From the NCBI GenBank assembly GCA_937973565.1, contig CALJKQ010000047.1, forward strand, positions 20,728-84,727: a stretch of 64,000 nt of DNA, written 5' to 3'. The notes under the pieces are model-generated. The model was not told where the DNA came from. It was given only the letters and a program-made list of their open reading frames with translations, and searched no databases. The position numbers and the translations under genes are program-made. This stretch comes from an uncultured Saprospiraceae bacterium (GTDB taxonomy: Bacteria; Bacteroidota; Bacteroidia; Chitinophagales; Saprospiraceae). Below are positions 8,783 to 17,048 of this stretch, in pieces. How positions within the stretch are numbered: the stretch's first letter is position 1; every line of letters starts with the position of its first letter.

Positions 8783-10078
8783 ATGAAACAACAAAGATCG
8801 ATTACGAGCAGATTCATTTGTCTTATCCTCGGAGGAGGGGTAGGATCTAGACTTTATCCCCTAACCAAAGACAGGTCAAAACCGGCCGTACCCATTGGCG
8901 GTAGGTATCGTTTGATTGACATTCCTATTTCCAACTGTCTTAACTCGGGAATCAACAAGATCTTTGTTTTGACGCAGTTCAATTCTGCTTCTCTCAACAG
9001 ACACATCAAAAACAGTTTTCACTTCGACCACTTCACCAATGGTTTTGTGGATATTCTGGCCGCTGAGCAAACTTCCGGGAACCTCAATTGGTTTCAGGGC
9101 ACGGCTGATGCAGTCCGTCAATCTGTAAGGAATATCACCGTAAGTGATTTTGACTATGTACTCATTTTGTCCGGGGACCAACTCTACCAGATGGACTTTG
9201 AGATCATGGCCAAGTACCACGTAGCTCAAAATGCAGACATCACCATTGCAACCATTCCGGTGAATGCAGAAGATGCTACCTCTTTTGGTATTATGAAAGT
9301 AAATCAATACGGCTACATCAACAGCTTTGTTGAAAAACCACCTATGGCCGATTTGCCAAAATGGAAGTCTGCGGTAGATGCCAAATTAATTTCTGAAGGC
9401 AGAGAATACCTGGCTTCTATGGGTATATACATCTTTAGCAGGGCGGTATTGAGGGATCTATTGCAGAAATATCCTGATGCTGTAGATTTTGGTAAGGAAA
9501 TCATACCCAATTCCCTGAGAAGCGGACTCAATGTGGCCAGCTATATGTACGATGGTTATTGGACAGACATAGGTGATATCAAATCCTTTTTTGAGGCCAA
9601 CATTGCACTTGCCGATGCTATCCCCAAATTCAATTTATTTGATAACGTAAATAAAATTTACACCAGGGCAAGGCAACTACCCCCTTCCAAAATTTCAGGA
9701 ACCAGTTTCCAGAATTCTATCATTTCAGAAGGATGTATCATCCACGCCAAAAGTGTGATCAACAGCGTTGTAGGGATCAGGGCCAGAATCGGCGATAATT
9801 CCATCGTGAAAAACAGCTACCTTATGGGTAGCGATTATTTCGAGACTTTGGAAGATATGCGTAAAAATACCATCAACATCGGAATAGGCAGAAATTGCCT
9901 GATTGAAAACGCCATCATCGACAAAGAAGCACGCATTGGCGACAATGTAGTCATCAAAGGCAGTCCCGAGTTGCCGGAAACGGAAACCGATTTCTATGTT
10001 ATTAAAAAAGGAATCGTGGTGGTAAACAAAGGAGCCCTTATTCCGGATGGTACCCGAATAGGAGATGTAAAATCCTAA
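8783..10078 (+). CDS. glgC: Glucose-1-phosphate adenylyltransferase (ADP-glucose pyrophosphorylase)
   Basis: 431-residue enzyme that makes ADP-glucose from ATP and glucose-1-phosphate, the committed step of glycogen synthesis. The nucleotidyltransferase loop GGGVGSRLYPLTKDRSKP, the substrate site VEKP, and the dinucleotide/activator region FVLTQFNSASLNRH are clear. The C-terminal third is a left-handed beta-helix with hexapeptide-like repeats (IGDNSIV, IGIGRNCLIENAIID, IGDNVVI). It sits directly after glgA, so synthase and precursor enzyme form one glycogen locus; no branching enzyme gene is in the window. Confidence 0.95.
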   Translation: MKQQRSITSRFICLILGGGVGSRLYPLTKDRSKPAVPIGGRYRLIDIPISNCLNSGINKIFVLTQFNSASLNRHIKNSFHFDHFTNGFVDILAAEQTSGNLNWFQGTADAVRQSVRNITVSDFDYVLILSGDQLYQMDFEIMAKYHVAQNADITIATIPVNAEDATSFGIMKVNQYGYINSFVEKPPMADLPKWKSAVDAKLISEGREYLASMGIYIFSRAVLRDLLQKYPDAVDFGKEIIPNSLRSGLNVASYMYDGYWTDIGDIKSFFEANIALADAIPKFNLFDNVNKIYTRARQLPPSKISGTSFQNSIISEGCIIHAKSVINSVVGIRARIGDNSIVKNSYLMGSDYFETLEDMRKNTINIGIGRNCLIENAIIDKEARIGDNVVIKGSPELPETETDFYVIKKGIVVVNKGALIPDGTRIGDVKS

Positions 10079-10103
10079 ATGAGGTCAACTCACTTGAGTC
10101 TTG

Positions 10104-10367
10104 TCACGCTTTAACAAAGGATGAAACTACAAATGAGTTCTTATCCGATAAACGAAGCAGATATATACCGGTATTAAGGGTATCAACACTGATTTTTATT
10201 AATCCTTCATAGGCATCACTGATGGTATTGGAGATCACTTCTCTTCCCTTTGAGTCAATGATGGAATAATACAGATCGCTGGTAATTTTCGACAGAGTTT
10301 TGATGATAAGGAGATCTTTCACAGGATAGGCAGGTAAGGTAACTGAGGCAATCGTAAGTCTGTCCAT
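10104..10367 (-). pseudogene. Orphan T9SS type A sorting domain, probable gene remnant
   Basis: An 87-codon frame whose whole product looks like a Por-type C-terminal sorting domain: YPVKDLLIIKTLSK, YYSIIDSKGREVISN, ISVDTLNTGIYLLRLSD and a final SSFVKA. Such domains normally end large exported proteins and never act alone. There is no signal peptide, an in-frame TAG lies two codons before the ATG, and the usual YPNP entry motif has become AYPVKD. No matching exported domain is seen upstream on the same strand. The best reading is the 3' stump of a deleted surface-protein gene; a free-standing short protein is less likely. Confidence 0.5.
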
Positions 10368-10538
10368 ATCACTCTATTTTAAGGTCTGTTTGTATGCATA
10401 TTTAACTGTAAATATCACTCCTTTGTTGTGTAAAATAAAATGTTTAGAAAAATTTAACGTTTCATATTTTCTTCTCCAAAAATACCGATGAATTGGAATT
10501 TTTCAGAAGAAAAAGAGAAATAAACAAAATAATATATT

Positions 10539-11498
10539 ATGAAAATTGTCTTTCTGGATGGATATACAACACAAAAGGGAGATATAGATGACAGTTGTTT
10601 GTACAGCCTTGGAAATTACCAAATGTATGATCGAACCATGCCGGATCAATTAGAAGAAAGAGCTGCCGATGCTGATATCCTGATAACCAATAAGTTTGTG
10701 ATTGATTCCAATTCACTTGCCCATTTACCCAACTTAAAATACATTGTTGTGGCAGCCACGGGTTACAACAATATTGATATTAATGCAGTAAAGGATCGAA
10801 ACATTCCGGTAAGCAATGTAGTAGCTTATTCCACTACTTCGGTAGTACAGCAGGCGTTTGCTTCTTTGCTGGAAGTCCTCAACAAACCAGCTTACTACCA
10901 TGATCAGGTGCGAAATCAGCGGTGGTCATCTTGTCCGGATTTTTGCTTTTATGATCATTAGGTCCGGGAACTCAGTGACATGACTTTGGGAATTATCGGC
11001 TTTGGTCAAATAGGCAGCAAAATGGCAGCGGTGGCTCAGGCATTTGGTATGAATGTTTTGGCTTACTCACGCACAGAAAAAACCATACCCAATATCCAAT
11101 TCGTTACCAACCTGGATCAACTGTGGTCAAACTCAGATGTCATTTCCCTCCATTTGCCCCTGTCGCCCCAATCCAAAGAGATGATCAACACGGCATCTTT
11201 GATGAAAATGAAAAAAAATGCCATTCTCATCAATACCGGCAGAGGCCCTTTGATTGCCGAAGCCGATTTGGCCAATCACCTCAAGTCCCACCCGGTTTTT
11301 ACGGCGATTTTGGACGTTCTTACTACAGAACCGCCATCAGCAGAAAACCCTCTGGTGGGCTTGTCCAATTGCCACATCACGCCTCACATAGCCTGGGCAT
11401 CCGCCAAAGCAAGGCAAAATCTGGTGAATGGCATTGCCCAGAATATAACCGAATTTTTAAGCGGTTCCTGGATCAATAGGGTTTATGAAGCTGTGTAA
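10539..11498 (+). pseudogene. D-2-hydroxyacid dehydrogenase interrupted by in-frame TAG
   Basis: One 319-codon frame of the D-isomer 2-hydroxyacid dehydrogenase family (glycerate/hydroxypyruvate reductase-like) split by a single TAG at 10959-10961. The upstream part (140 aa) ends DFCFYDH and the frame resumes VRELSDMTLGIIGFGQIG with no shift, so the NAD-binding glycine motif follows directly. The catalytic Arg (INTGRGPL), Glu (LTTEPPSAENPL) and His (CHITPHIAWA) are all intact after the stop. TAG ends several ordinary genes in this window (gcvP, the giant protein ending at 45634), so it is a true stop here. A nonsense mutation, or a base-call error such as TTG read as TAG, explains it; a restart at the ATG at 10980 would lack half of the catalytic domain. 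Confidence 0.82.
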
Positions 11499-11561
11499 AT
11501 CGATTGGGTATATCCGCATTTGAAAATAAATCTTTAATATTACCGGCTTCAAAAAACCAAA

Positions 11562-12290
11562 ATGAGTGTCAAAGCTATTAAAAAATCGCTGCTTACCTAT
11601 CTGCCTTTTGATATTTCACTCAACCAGGCATACGATCGGCAGACATTAAAAGTAATCAGAAAATTGGCGGATCCTTCAGCTGCTTTTATTGATGTAGGCT
11701 GCCACAAAGGCGAAATAATGGATTGGTTTATTCAATGTGCTCCTGAAGGCAGGCATTGGGGTTTTGAGCCCATTCCTTATCTCTACGATGCCCTTAAAAC
11801 AAAATACAAGGACAACCCAAACATAACGATTTTACCCTTTGCCCTAAGCGATCAAATGGGCACTACCTCTTTCAATCTGGTGGTTTCAAACCCGGCTTAC
11901 AGTGGCATTCTCAAACGCAAATACGATAAAGCCAATGAAGTAGACCGGTCCATTGAATTCGAAATGAGGACCTTAGACAGCTTGATGGGCGAAAATGAAA
12001 AAATCAAGCTGATAAAAATCGATGTGGAAGGAGCTGAAATGTTGGTTCTGAAGGGTGCAGTCAATACCCTAAAAAAATGCCGACCCAATGTGATTTTTGA
12101 ACATGGCCTCGGAGCCAGTGATTATTATGGCACACACCCGGACGACATTTATTCTTATTTTGAAGATTTGGGATATCACCTGTATACCATGGACAATTGG
12201 TTGAATGCAAAGTCTTTTTTTACTAAAGAGGAATTCAGCAAACAATTTTTCCAAAAAATCAATTACTACTTTATTGCAACACCCAATTGA
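11562..12290 (+). CDS. FkbM-family SAM-dependent methyltransferase
   Basis: 242-residue cytoplasmic methyltransferase of the FkbM type. Motif I is FIDVGCHKGEIMDWF, the acidic residue that binds SAM is in GFEPIPYLYDAL, and the family hallmark IKLIKIDVEGAEMLVLKGA is intact, followed by PNVIFEHG. Members usually O-methylate sugars or polyketides; the substrate cannot be told here. It stands between the broken dehydrogenase and a probable antisense small RNA cassette. Confidence 0.9.
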   Translation: MSVKAIKKSLLTYLPFDISLNQAYDRQTLKVIRKLADPSAAFIDVGCHKGEIMDWFIQCAPEGRHWGFEPIPYLYDALKTKYKDNPNITILPFALSDQMGTTSFNLVVSNPAYSGILKRKYDKANEVDRSIEFEMRTLDSLMGENEKIKLIKIDVEGAEMLVLKGAVNTLKKCRPNVIFEHGLGASDYYGTHPDDIYSYFEDLGYHLYTMDNWLNAKSFFTKEEFSKQFFQKINYYFIATPN

Positions 12291-12302
12291 TTTCAAAAGG
12301 AC

Positions 12303-12374
12303 AAAAAAAAGAGGTAATGCAAGTGCACTACCTCAACCCTAACCAAATGAAACCAAATTGATATTGATTTGCAT
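12303..12374 (-). ncRNA. Probable small RNA / leader-peptide cassette
   Basis: On the minus strand a -7 box (TACCTTTA, 12378-12385) is followed at once by a possible leaderless 11-codon ORF (12374-12339, MQINI NLVSFG then TAG) and then by a hairpin GAGGTAGTGC..GCATTACCTC (12334-12311) ending in eight U residues (12310-12303). Promoter, short transcript of about 70 nt and an intrinsic terminator make a complete small transcription unit. No gene lies within reach on that strand (the next, downstream, is the broken-gene region at 10.1 kb), so it may be a trans-acting small RNA, or an RNA antisense to the 3' UTR of the FkbM gene. No RNA family was recognised. Confidence 0.5.
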
Positions 12375-12377
12375 TTG

Positions 12378-12385
12378 TAAAGGTA
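12378..12385 (-). promoter_or_regulatory. -7 box of the small RNA cassette
   Basis: TACCTTTA on the minus strand, with TTTGG about 25 bases upstream as a possible -33 element (a little longer than usual). Confidence 0.4.
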
Positions 12386-12534
12386 AATATTTTGTGTTTT
12401 TTAATTTTACCAAATTTGTGATAAGTTGTAAAAATTAAATTTCATTCAATAAATTATTACCGCAAACGTTTTCGATTAGATAATTTTTAATAATGAATTG
12501 TTAATAAGCAATATAATACAGTAAAAAGGCAAAA

Positions 12535-12978
12535 ATGGAACAAAAACATCAGAAATCAGTATTCGAAATGGATATATCGCCTTTTCGCATTTTACTGTGG
12601 AATGCTTTGGCAGCATTGTTTTTTCAGGCCATCGTTTATTTCAATTCTACGGGATCCAATGCCTTTTTGCCCAGAACCCAGTACACAGTAGCGTTGAGTT
12701 TTCTGATGGTGTTTTCCCTGTTTTCTGCTGTGTTGAGCCTGGCCAGCCAAAAACCGGACGACTATTGGTGGAAATCGCTGGTATCATATGTTATTTTGGC
12801 AATAACCACCGGACTGACAGCCTACCTATTTACCGGCTTGACGCCCGATGAGGCGGGTCCTTTCAAATGGATGTTCTTCGTCTTTACTTTTGGCTTCATC
12901 TTATTGCTTGCCATTTTCAGGGCTATGCGCAAACTAATGAACATGGCACAAAAAATGGACAAACGATTGCCCAAATAG
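12535..12978 (+). CDS. Small four-helix membrane protein, unknown function
   Basis: 147 residues with four hydrophobic segments: ILLWNALAALFFQAIVYF, YTVALSFLMVFSLFSAVLSL, LVSYVILAITTGLTAYLF and MFFVFTFGFILLLAIF. The C-terminus is basic (RAMRKLMNMAQKMDKRLPK) and so probably cytoplasmic. I recognise no family. It converges with the large surface protein gene, leaving a gap of 3 bases. Hydrophobicity and full-length codon usage make it a real gene. Confidence 0.7.
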   Translation: MEQKHQKSVFEMDISPFRILLWNALAALFFQAIVYFNSTGSNAFLPRTQYTVALSFLMVFSLFSAVLSLASQKPDDYWWKSLVSYVILAITTGLTAYLFTGLTPDEAGPFKWMFFVFTFGFILLLAIFRAMRKLMNMAQKMDKRLPK

Positions 12979-12981
12979 CCT

Positions 12982-15777
12982 TTATCTGAGGATCACCAAT
13001 TTATGCGCTTTGCCACCGACGTTTAACCAATAAATGCCGGGCTGGATTTCGCTTACATCCCATTCGTTTTCACCCGGTTTGATCATCCTTGTCAAAACCC
13101 TTTTGCCATGCATGTCAAAAAGTACTGCGTTGTACGCTTGTTCACTGCTTATCCATAGTCTGTTGCTAGTGGGATTAGGTGCAATGGAGAACTCGTTGCC
13201 GGGCTCATTTGTGCTGCTGGGTTGCCTGATTACGACCGTTGCCGGCAAAATTTCGCTGTAACAATCATAGCCCTCATCTGATAACAGGATGTTGTAAAAA
13301 TAATAATAGGCAGATGGCCCTTTGATAGATGTAGGTATTTCTGCAAATGTTCCGGCTGAATAAGGATAATGTACTTCATCACCGGTTCTTACCAACCTGG
13401 GACCATCGTGGCCGTACAATTGGTTGTTTAATTCGTGATCGGTTTTTAATTGATAATATGTGCCTGCCGGTATGAATGTGTTGACTTCAACCAATTGGGG
13501 CTGTCCTGCCTGGATCATTACATCTTTTTTCATCAGGGTATCTCCTTCATAACGTATCAATAGGAACCTTCTAACCCCGGCTAAATCGGTCTGTACAGTA
13601 AATGATCTTAAATACAAATCATGGTAAATATTGAGGTAAAGCCCTGCATCTACATTGTTGGAGGAATAGGTATTGTTGAAAGGCAGCTGTGTCTCACCCA
13701 TGGTTTCATATCGAAAACCGGCTGATTTTCCGGCACGGGCATAATAAGTCATGCTGCTTTGTAAATTGGCAATGGTAAGGGTATTTCCTTCTGACACTTT
13801 GTTTTTCCCTTCTGCATCATCGTACCACACTACATCACTTCCAATGGCTGTGAGATTAGCCGTCTCACCAATGGCTACCGTATCATTGAAAACCTGCAAA
13901 CCCCCTTTTAATGTTACTACATAAACACTGTCTTCTCTTACAATGCCACAAGGATCGGTTGCCTGCAAAGACAGCCATCCCGATTGTGTGAGATTTACAC
14001 CAGCTCCCTGCTGTCCGTTGCTCCACTGGTAGCCGGTTAATCCTTCTATCCCTTCTAAAACGGTGTTGTCTGTATCACAGGTGTACACCGTATCTGCAGA
14101 CGTGGCGATGATGCGATCATCAGAAAATGTGCTTACCACTGCGAGCTGTGAAAAATGTTCACAACCCGAGTTGTCAGTTGCAACAGCATAATACGTGCCG
14201 GGTGCAGTCACAGACAATGTGGAAGCAGTACTGCCATCCTGCCATTTGTAAGACGTAAACCCAACCGGAAGGATCAATTGGATTACTTCTCCGGGGCACA
14301 ACAAGGTATTGGTTTGCTTTAATGGAACCCTTCTCGAAATGCACTTACCTTCCTGCACAAAATAGGTGGCATCCGCACTGATCAATGGATACACATCTTT
14401 TTGACCGGATGGCCACAGCACTACCAGACTGTCTGCCAATTGCGCGGCTCCCAGACCAAAGTGTTGAACGAGACTGTTGCTCACGCCATAACTCAGTCCT
14501 GCATGCACTTCCCGGGTCTGTACGCCCCACGATCCATACAACTTGAGTTTGGCGCCTACACCCATGGCATTGGAAGCGTCTCCACGCATCACAAACTTGA
14601 GATAATGGCCATGTTGGGTGTTGTTAAAAAAAAGTTCATCTCTGATAGGGCCCGGCAAATTGATGCCAATGCCATAATAGGCTGCTACATCAATGCAACC
14701 ATCATCATTGATATCTCCCAAAGCGGCGGAGTTTAGCGTTACTTCAAAAACCCTTTCTACACGGTCAAAATTTTCGCCATCGCGGTTCATGTAAAAATAG
14801 GTCTTATCCGCACCGGTGATGATAAAATCCAGAAATCCGTTGTTGTCGAAATCTGCCCACAGCGATTGAAATGCAAAAGTGGCATCCAATGGCACATTCA
14901 ATACATGTTCGGTAAAATGTCCAGTGCCGTCGTTGCGCATAAGGGCATGGGGTACATCGTGATTGGTAATGAGGCAATCCTGATCTCCATCGTTGTCGTA
15001 GTCTGCAAAACTGCCGGTCCATGACTGGCCTTTATGCTTCATTCCTCTTGCTTCTGCTTCATTGACGAAACTACCGTTGCCCTGGTTGATAAACAACATA
15101 TTGTGTCTCCGGGGGTCTTCAAAATCGCTCACCCCAAATTTACATTTGGCAATATAAAGATCCATGTCTCCATCATTGTCTACATCAGCCCACTCACTGC
15201 CATAGTTGCCTGAATTATCAGAAGGTGGAATGGTAGTATAGTCAATGATATTGGCAACTTCCATCTCACCATTGTTATTTTTAATCAACAGGTTGTTGCC
15301 AACATCATTGCAGGCAAAATAGTCAAGATATCCATCGTTGTTGAAATCTACCATATTGGCACTTTGGGTGTAAATGAGTTGCCCAACGTTTTGATCTAAA
15401 AAGTAATTGCCGGACGAATCGCGCTTAAAAAATTTGGACCCGGAATAAATGCCTCCGGTGACTATTTCTGCTATGTGATCGTTGTCTATATCACCTAATG
15501 TCAGGGCATATTCTTCACTGGGACTCGCATTGAGTGACTCCGACCAAAGCAGTGGCTTACCGGGTCCCTGATATATACCCACTTCCAGAAACCTGGATTT
15601 GTTTAGTACCACCAGATCGTCATATCCATCACCATTTACATCAGCAATGGCACCGGCCACACCACTGCGGTGCTCCCGATCAGGTCTCAACAAGTCGTTT
15701 CCTCTGTAAAAACTCAACTGACCAAATATTGCTGCAGCGGAATGAAGAAATACAGCTACAAGTATAAGTTTCCTCAT
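12982..15777 (-). CDS. FG-GAP/ASPIC (CRTAC1-like) surface protein with T9SS type A tail
   Basis: 931-residue secreted protein. A signal peptide (MRKLILVAVFLHSAAAIFGQ) is followed by at least seven FG-GAP/VCBS calcium-binding repeats (DVNGDGYDDLVVL, DFNNDGYLDYFAC, DVDNDGDMDLYIA, DYDNDGDQDCLIT and others, ~20-370) that should form a beta-propeller. An ASPIC/UnbV domain follows (GVGAKLKLYG, HFGLGAAQLADSLVVLWPSG; ~390-470), then Ig-like modules (FTSYKWQDGSTASTLSVTAPG; LTGYQWSNGQQG). It ends with a type A sorting domain (IAPNPTSNRLWISS ... GIYWLNVGGKAHKLVILR). Expected on the cell surface or released; adhesion or ligand binding is an inference from domain type. A minus-strand -7 box (TATTTTCG) lies at 15800-15807. 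Confidence 0.9.
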   Translation of the reverse strand: MRKLILVAVFLHSAAAIFGQLSFYRGNDLLRPDREHRSGVAGAIADVNGDGYDDLVVLNKSRFLEVGIYQGPGKPLLWSESLNASPSEEYALTLGDIDNDHIAEIVTGGIYSGSKFFKRDSSGNYFLDQNVGQLIYTQSANMVDFNNDGYLDYFACNDVGNNLLIKNNNGEMEVANIIDYTTIPPSDNSGNYGSEWADVDNDGDMDLYIAKCKFGVSDFEDPRRHNMLFINQGNGSFVNEAEARGMKHKGQSWTGSFADYDNDGDQDCLITNHDVPHALMRNDGTGHFTEHVLNVPLDATFAFQSLWADFDNNGFLDFIITGADKTYFYMNRDGENFDRVERVFEVTLNSAALGDINDDGCIDVAAYYGIGINLPGPIRDELFFNNTQHGHYLKFVMRGDASNAMGVGAKLKLYGSWGVQTREVHAGLSYGVSNSLVQHFGLGAAQLADSLVVLWPSGQKDVYPLISADATYFVQEGKCISRRVPLKQTNTLLCPGEVIQLILPVGFTSYKWQDGSTASTLSVTAPGTYYAVATDNSGCEHFSQLAVVSTFSDDRIIATSADTVYTCDTDNTVLEGIEGLTGYQWSNGQQGAGVNLTQSGWLSLQATDPCGIVREDSVYVVTLKGGLQVFNDTVAIGETANLTAIGSDVVWYDDAEGKNKVSEGNTLTIANLQSSMTYYARAGKSAGFRYETMGETQLPFNNTYSSNNVDAGLYLNIYHDLYLRSFTVQTDLAGVRRFLLIRYEGDTLMKKDVMIQAGQPQLVEVNTFIPAGTYYQLKTDHELNNQLYGHDGPRLVRTGDEVHYPYSAGTFAEIPTSIKGPSAYYYFYNILLSDEGYDCYSEILPATVVIRQPSSTNEPGNEFSIAPNPTSNRLWISSEQAYNAVLFDMHGKRVLTRMIKPGENEWDVSEIQPGIYWLNVGGKAHKLVILR

Positions 15778-15799
15778 GGATCATGGTTATTGTTCACCA

Positions 15800-15817
15800 C
15801 GAAAATAGTTACTTTTG
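15800..15817. promoter_or_regulatory. Divergent, abutting -7 boxes
   Basis: Minus strand TATTTTCG (15807-15800) faces the 931-aa gene; plus strand TACTTTTG (15810-15817), with TTG 17 bases upstream, faces the methyltransferase. Two base pairs separate the boxes, so polymerases could not occupy both at once. Confidence 0.45.
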
Positions 15818-15908
15818 CAGATATATATTAAATATTTTATAATATGTACCTTTTTTCTGATGAAAATCATGGATTTTGGTAAAATTGAACTTAATTTTAA
15901 TTGACATA

Positions 15909-16718
15909 GTGGATCAAATCATCAGATATTGGCAATATTATTTCAGAGCCGACACCATTTTTAATGTGCACTCTCCCTTCGTCTATGATTTTATCATCAA
16001 TGTATTGGATACCCGAAAACAATACTACGCCTTCAATGCCCTCGAGCACGAGCGCAGAATGCTACTTGCTAACCATAGCCAGGTACACATCGAAGACCAC
16101 GGAGCCGGATCCAGACAAAGGGATGAGGCACCAACCGTTTCATCCATCGCCAAAAGGGTAGTTTCCCCACCGGCTAAATGCAGGACACTTTTCAACCTGG
16201 TCAATTACTTCAGACCCCCCACCATTCTGGAATTGGGTACCAGTTTGGGCCTGTCTGCCTTGTATATGGCAAAAGCCAACCAGGCCTCACAGTTGTATAC
16301 CATCGAAGGAGCCACCGAAATTTACCGACTCGCCAAACTTCTTTTTGAAAAGAACCATACCACCAATATACACGTATACAAAGGTACTTTCGATGAGCAG
16401 TTGCCCGGCCTGCTCAATACCCTCAGGGAAGTAGATATGGCCTATATAGACGGTCACCACAACTACAACGCTACCATCAACAACTTCAACGCCATCCTTC
16501 CCTATACCCACAAATCCTCCATCATTGTCCTCGACGACATCTACTGGTCAGCAGAAATGGCCCGCGCCTGGAATGAAATCAAAGCCATGCCTCAAGTGGC
16601 TATGACCATCGATACCTTCGACTTTGGTTTTGTGTTTTTTAATCCTGAAATGGAAAAACAACACTTCACCCTCATCGATTATCGCAAAAAACCCTGGCGC
16701 ATCGGGTTGTTTGGGTGA
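15909..16718 (+). CDS. Class I SAM-dependent methyltransferase (O-methyltransferase-like)
   Basis: 269 residues from a GTG at 15909; a TTG at 15876 would add 11 residues. I prefer GTG because the family begins just before the FRADTIFNVHSPFVYDFI block. Motif I is ILELGTSLGLSALYMA, the acidic SAM-ribose residue is in LYTIEGATEIY, and the catechol-OMT-like region has VDMAYIDGHHNYNAT and SIIVLDDIYWS. The product acts in the cytoplasm on an unknown substrate. The stop codon is followed 8 bases later by the palindromic repeat that opens the heptamer island. Confidence 0.82.
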   Translation: MDQIIRYWQYYFRADTIFNVHSPFVYDFIINVLDTRKQYYAFNALEHERRMLLANHSQVHIEDHGAGSRQRDEAPTVSSIAKRVVSPPAKCRTLFNLVNYFRPPTILELGTSLGLSALYMAKANQASQLYTIEGATEIYRLAKLLFEKNHTTNIHVYKGTFDEQLPGLLNTLREVDMAYIDGHHNYNATINNFNAILPYTHKSSIIVLDDIYWSAEMARAWNEIKAMPQVAMTIDTFDFGFVFFNPEMEKQHFTLIDYRKKPWRIGLFG

Positions 16719-16726
16719 TGCAATAC

Positions 16727-16749
16727 GCCCTTCGAAAGGCTCAGGGCTC
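16727..16749. repeat. REP-like palindromic element, copy 1
   Basis: GCCCTTCGAAAGGCTCAGGG followed by CTC, an imperfect palindrome (CCCT..AGGG, GAGCC/GGCTC-like arms). Two further copies in the window (22815, 28711) have the same orientation and the same neighbours. Very similar CCCTTCGAC..CTCAGGG elements are scattered through many bacterial genomes. Confidence 0.8.
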
Positions 16750-16759
16750 GTGTGGTGGT

Positions 16760-17048
16760 CGTTATACGAGTTATAATATGCATGTCGTATATCGAGTCTC
16801 GCACGGCGCGTGTCGCAAGTCCCGTGTCGCGTCTCGGCTGTCGCAAGTCCCGTGTCGCATAACGCGTGTCGCGTCTCGGTCGCATAATGCAAGTCGCACA
16901 ACGCAAGTCACACAACGCGTGTCGCACAACGTGTGTCGCATAACGCGTGTCGCGTCTCGCATAACGCATGTCGCGTCTCGCATATCGCGTCTCGCATATC
17001 GCGTGTCGCGTCTCGCATAACGCGTCTCGCATAACGCATGACGCATCT
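16760..17048. repeat. Degenerate heptanucleotide tandem array (37 phased units)
   Basis: From 16786 to 17048 the DNA can be cut into 37 consecutive 7-mers with only one phase break (a 4-base unit, CGGT, at 16877-16880). Almost every unit begins CGC and the last four bases vary among a small set: CGCGTCT (7 copies), CGCATAA (6), CGCGTGT (5), CGCAAGT, CGCATAT, CGCACAA, CCCGTGT, CGCATGT. Bases 16760-16785 carry decayed units. Because the words lack stop codons on either strand, the array produces long false reading frames with 7-residue periodicity (RDTRYAT-like) in several frames. It is not CRISPR: no spacers. Confidence 0.93.

Noticed and set aside
10104..10367. Functional short T9SS protein
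   Set aside because: No signal peptide or cargo domain and an in-frame stop two codons before the ATG; treated as a remnant.
10539..11498. Genome-wide amber recoding
   Set aside because: TAG terminates several intact genes in the window (for example gcvP and the giant adhesin) at family-typical ends.
16727..16749. IS element end or att site
   Set aside because: No transposase or integrase gene in the window and no target-site duplication seen; the element is a short dispersed palindrome.
16786..17048. CRISPR array
   Set aside because: Units are 7 bp and contiguous; no 20-40 bp repeats, no unique spacers, no cas genes nearby.
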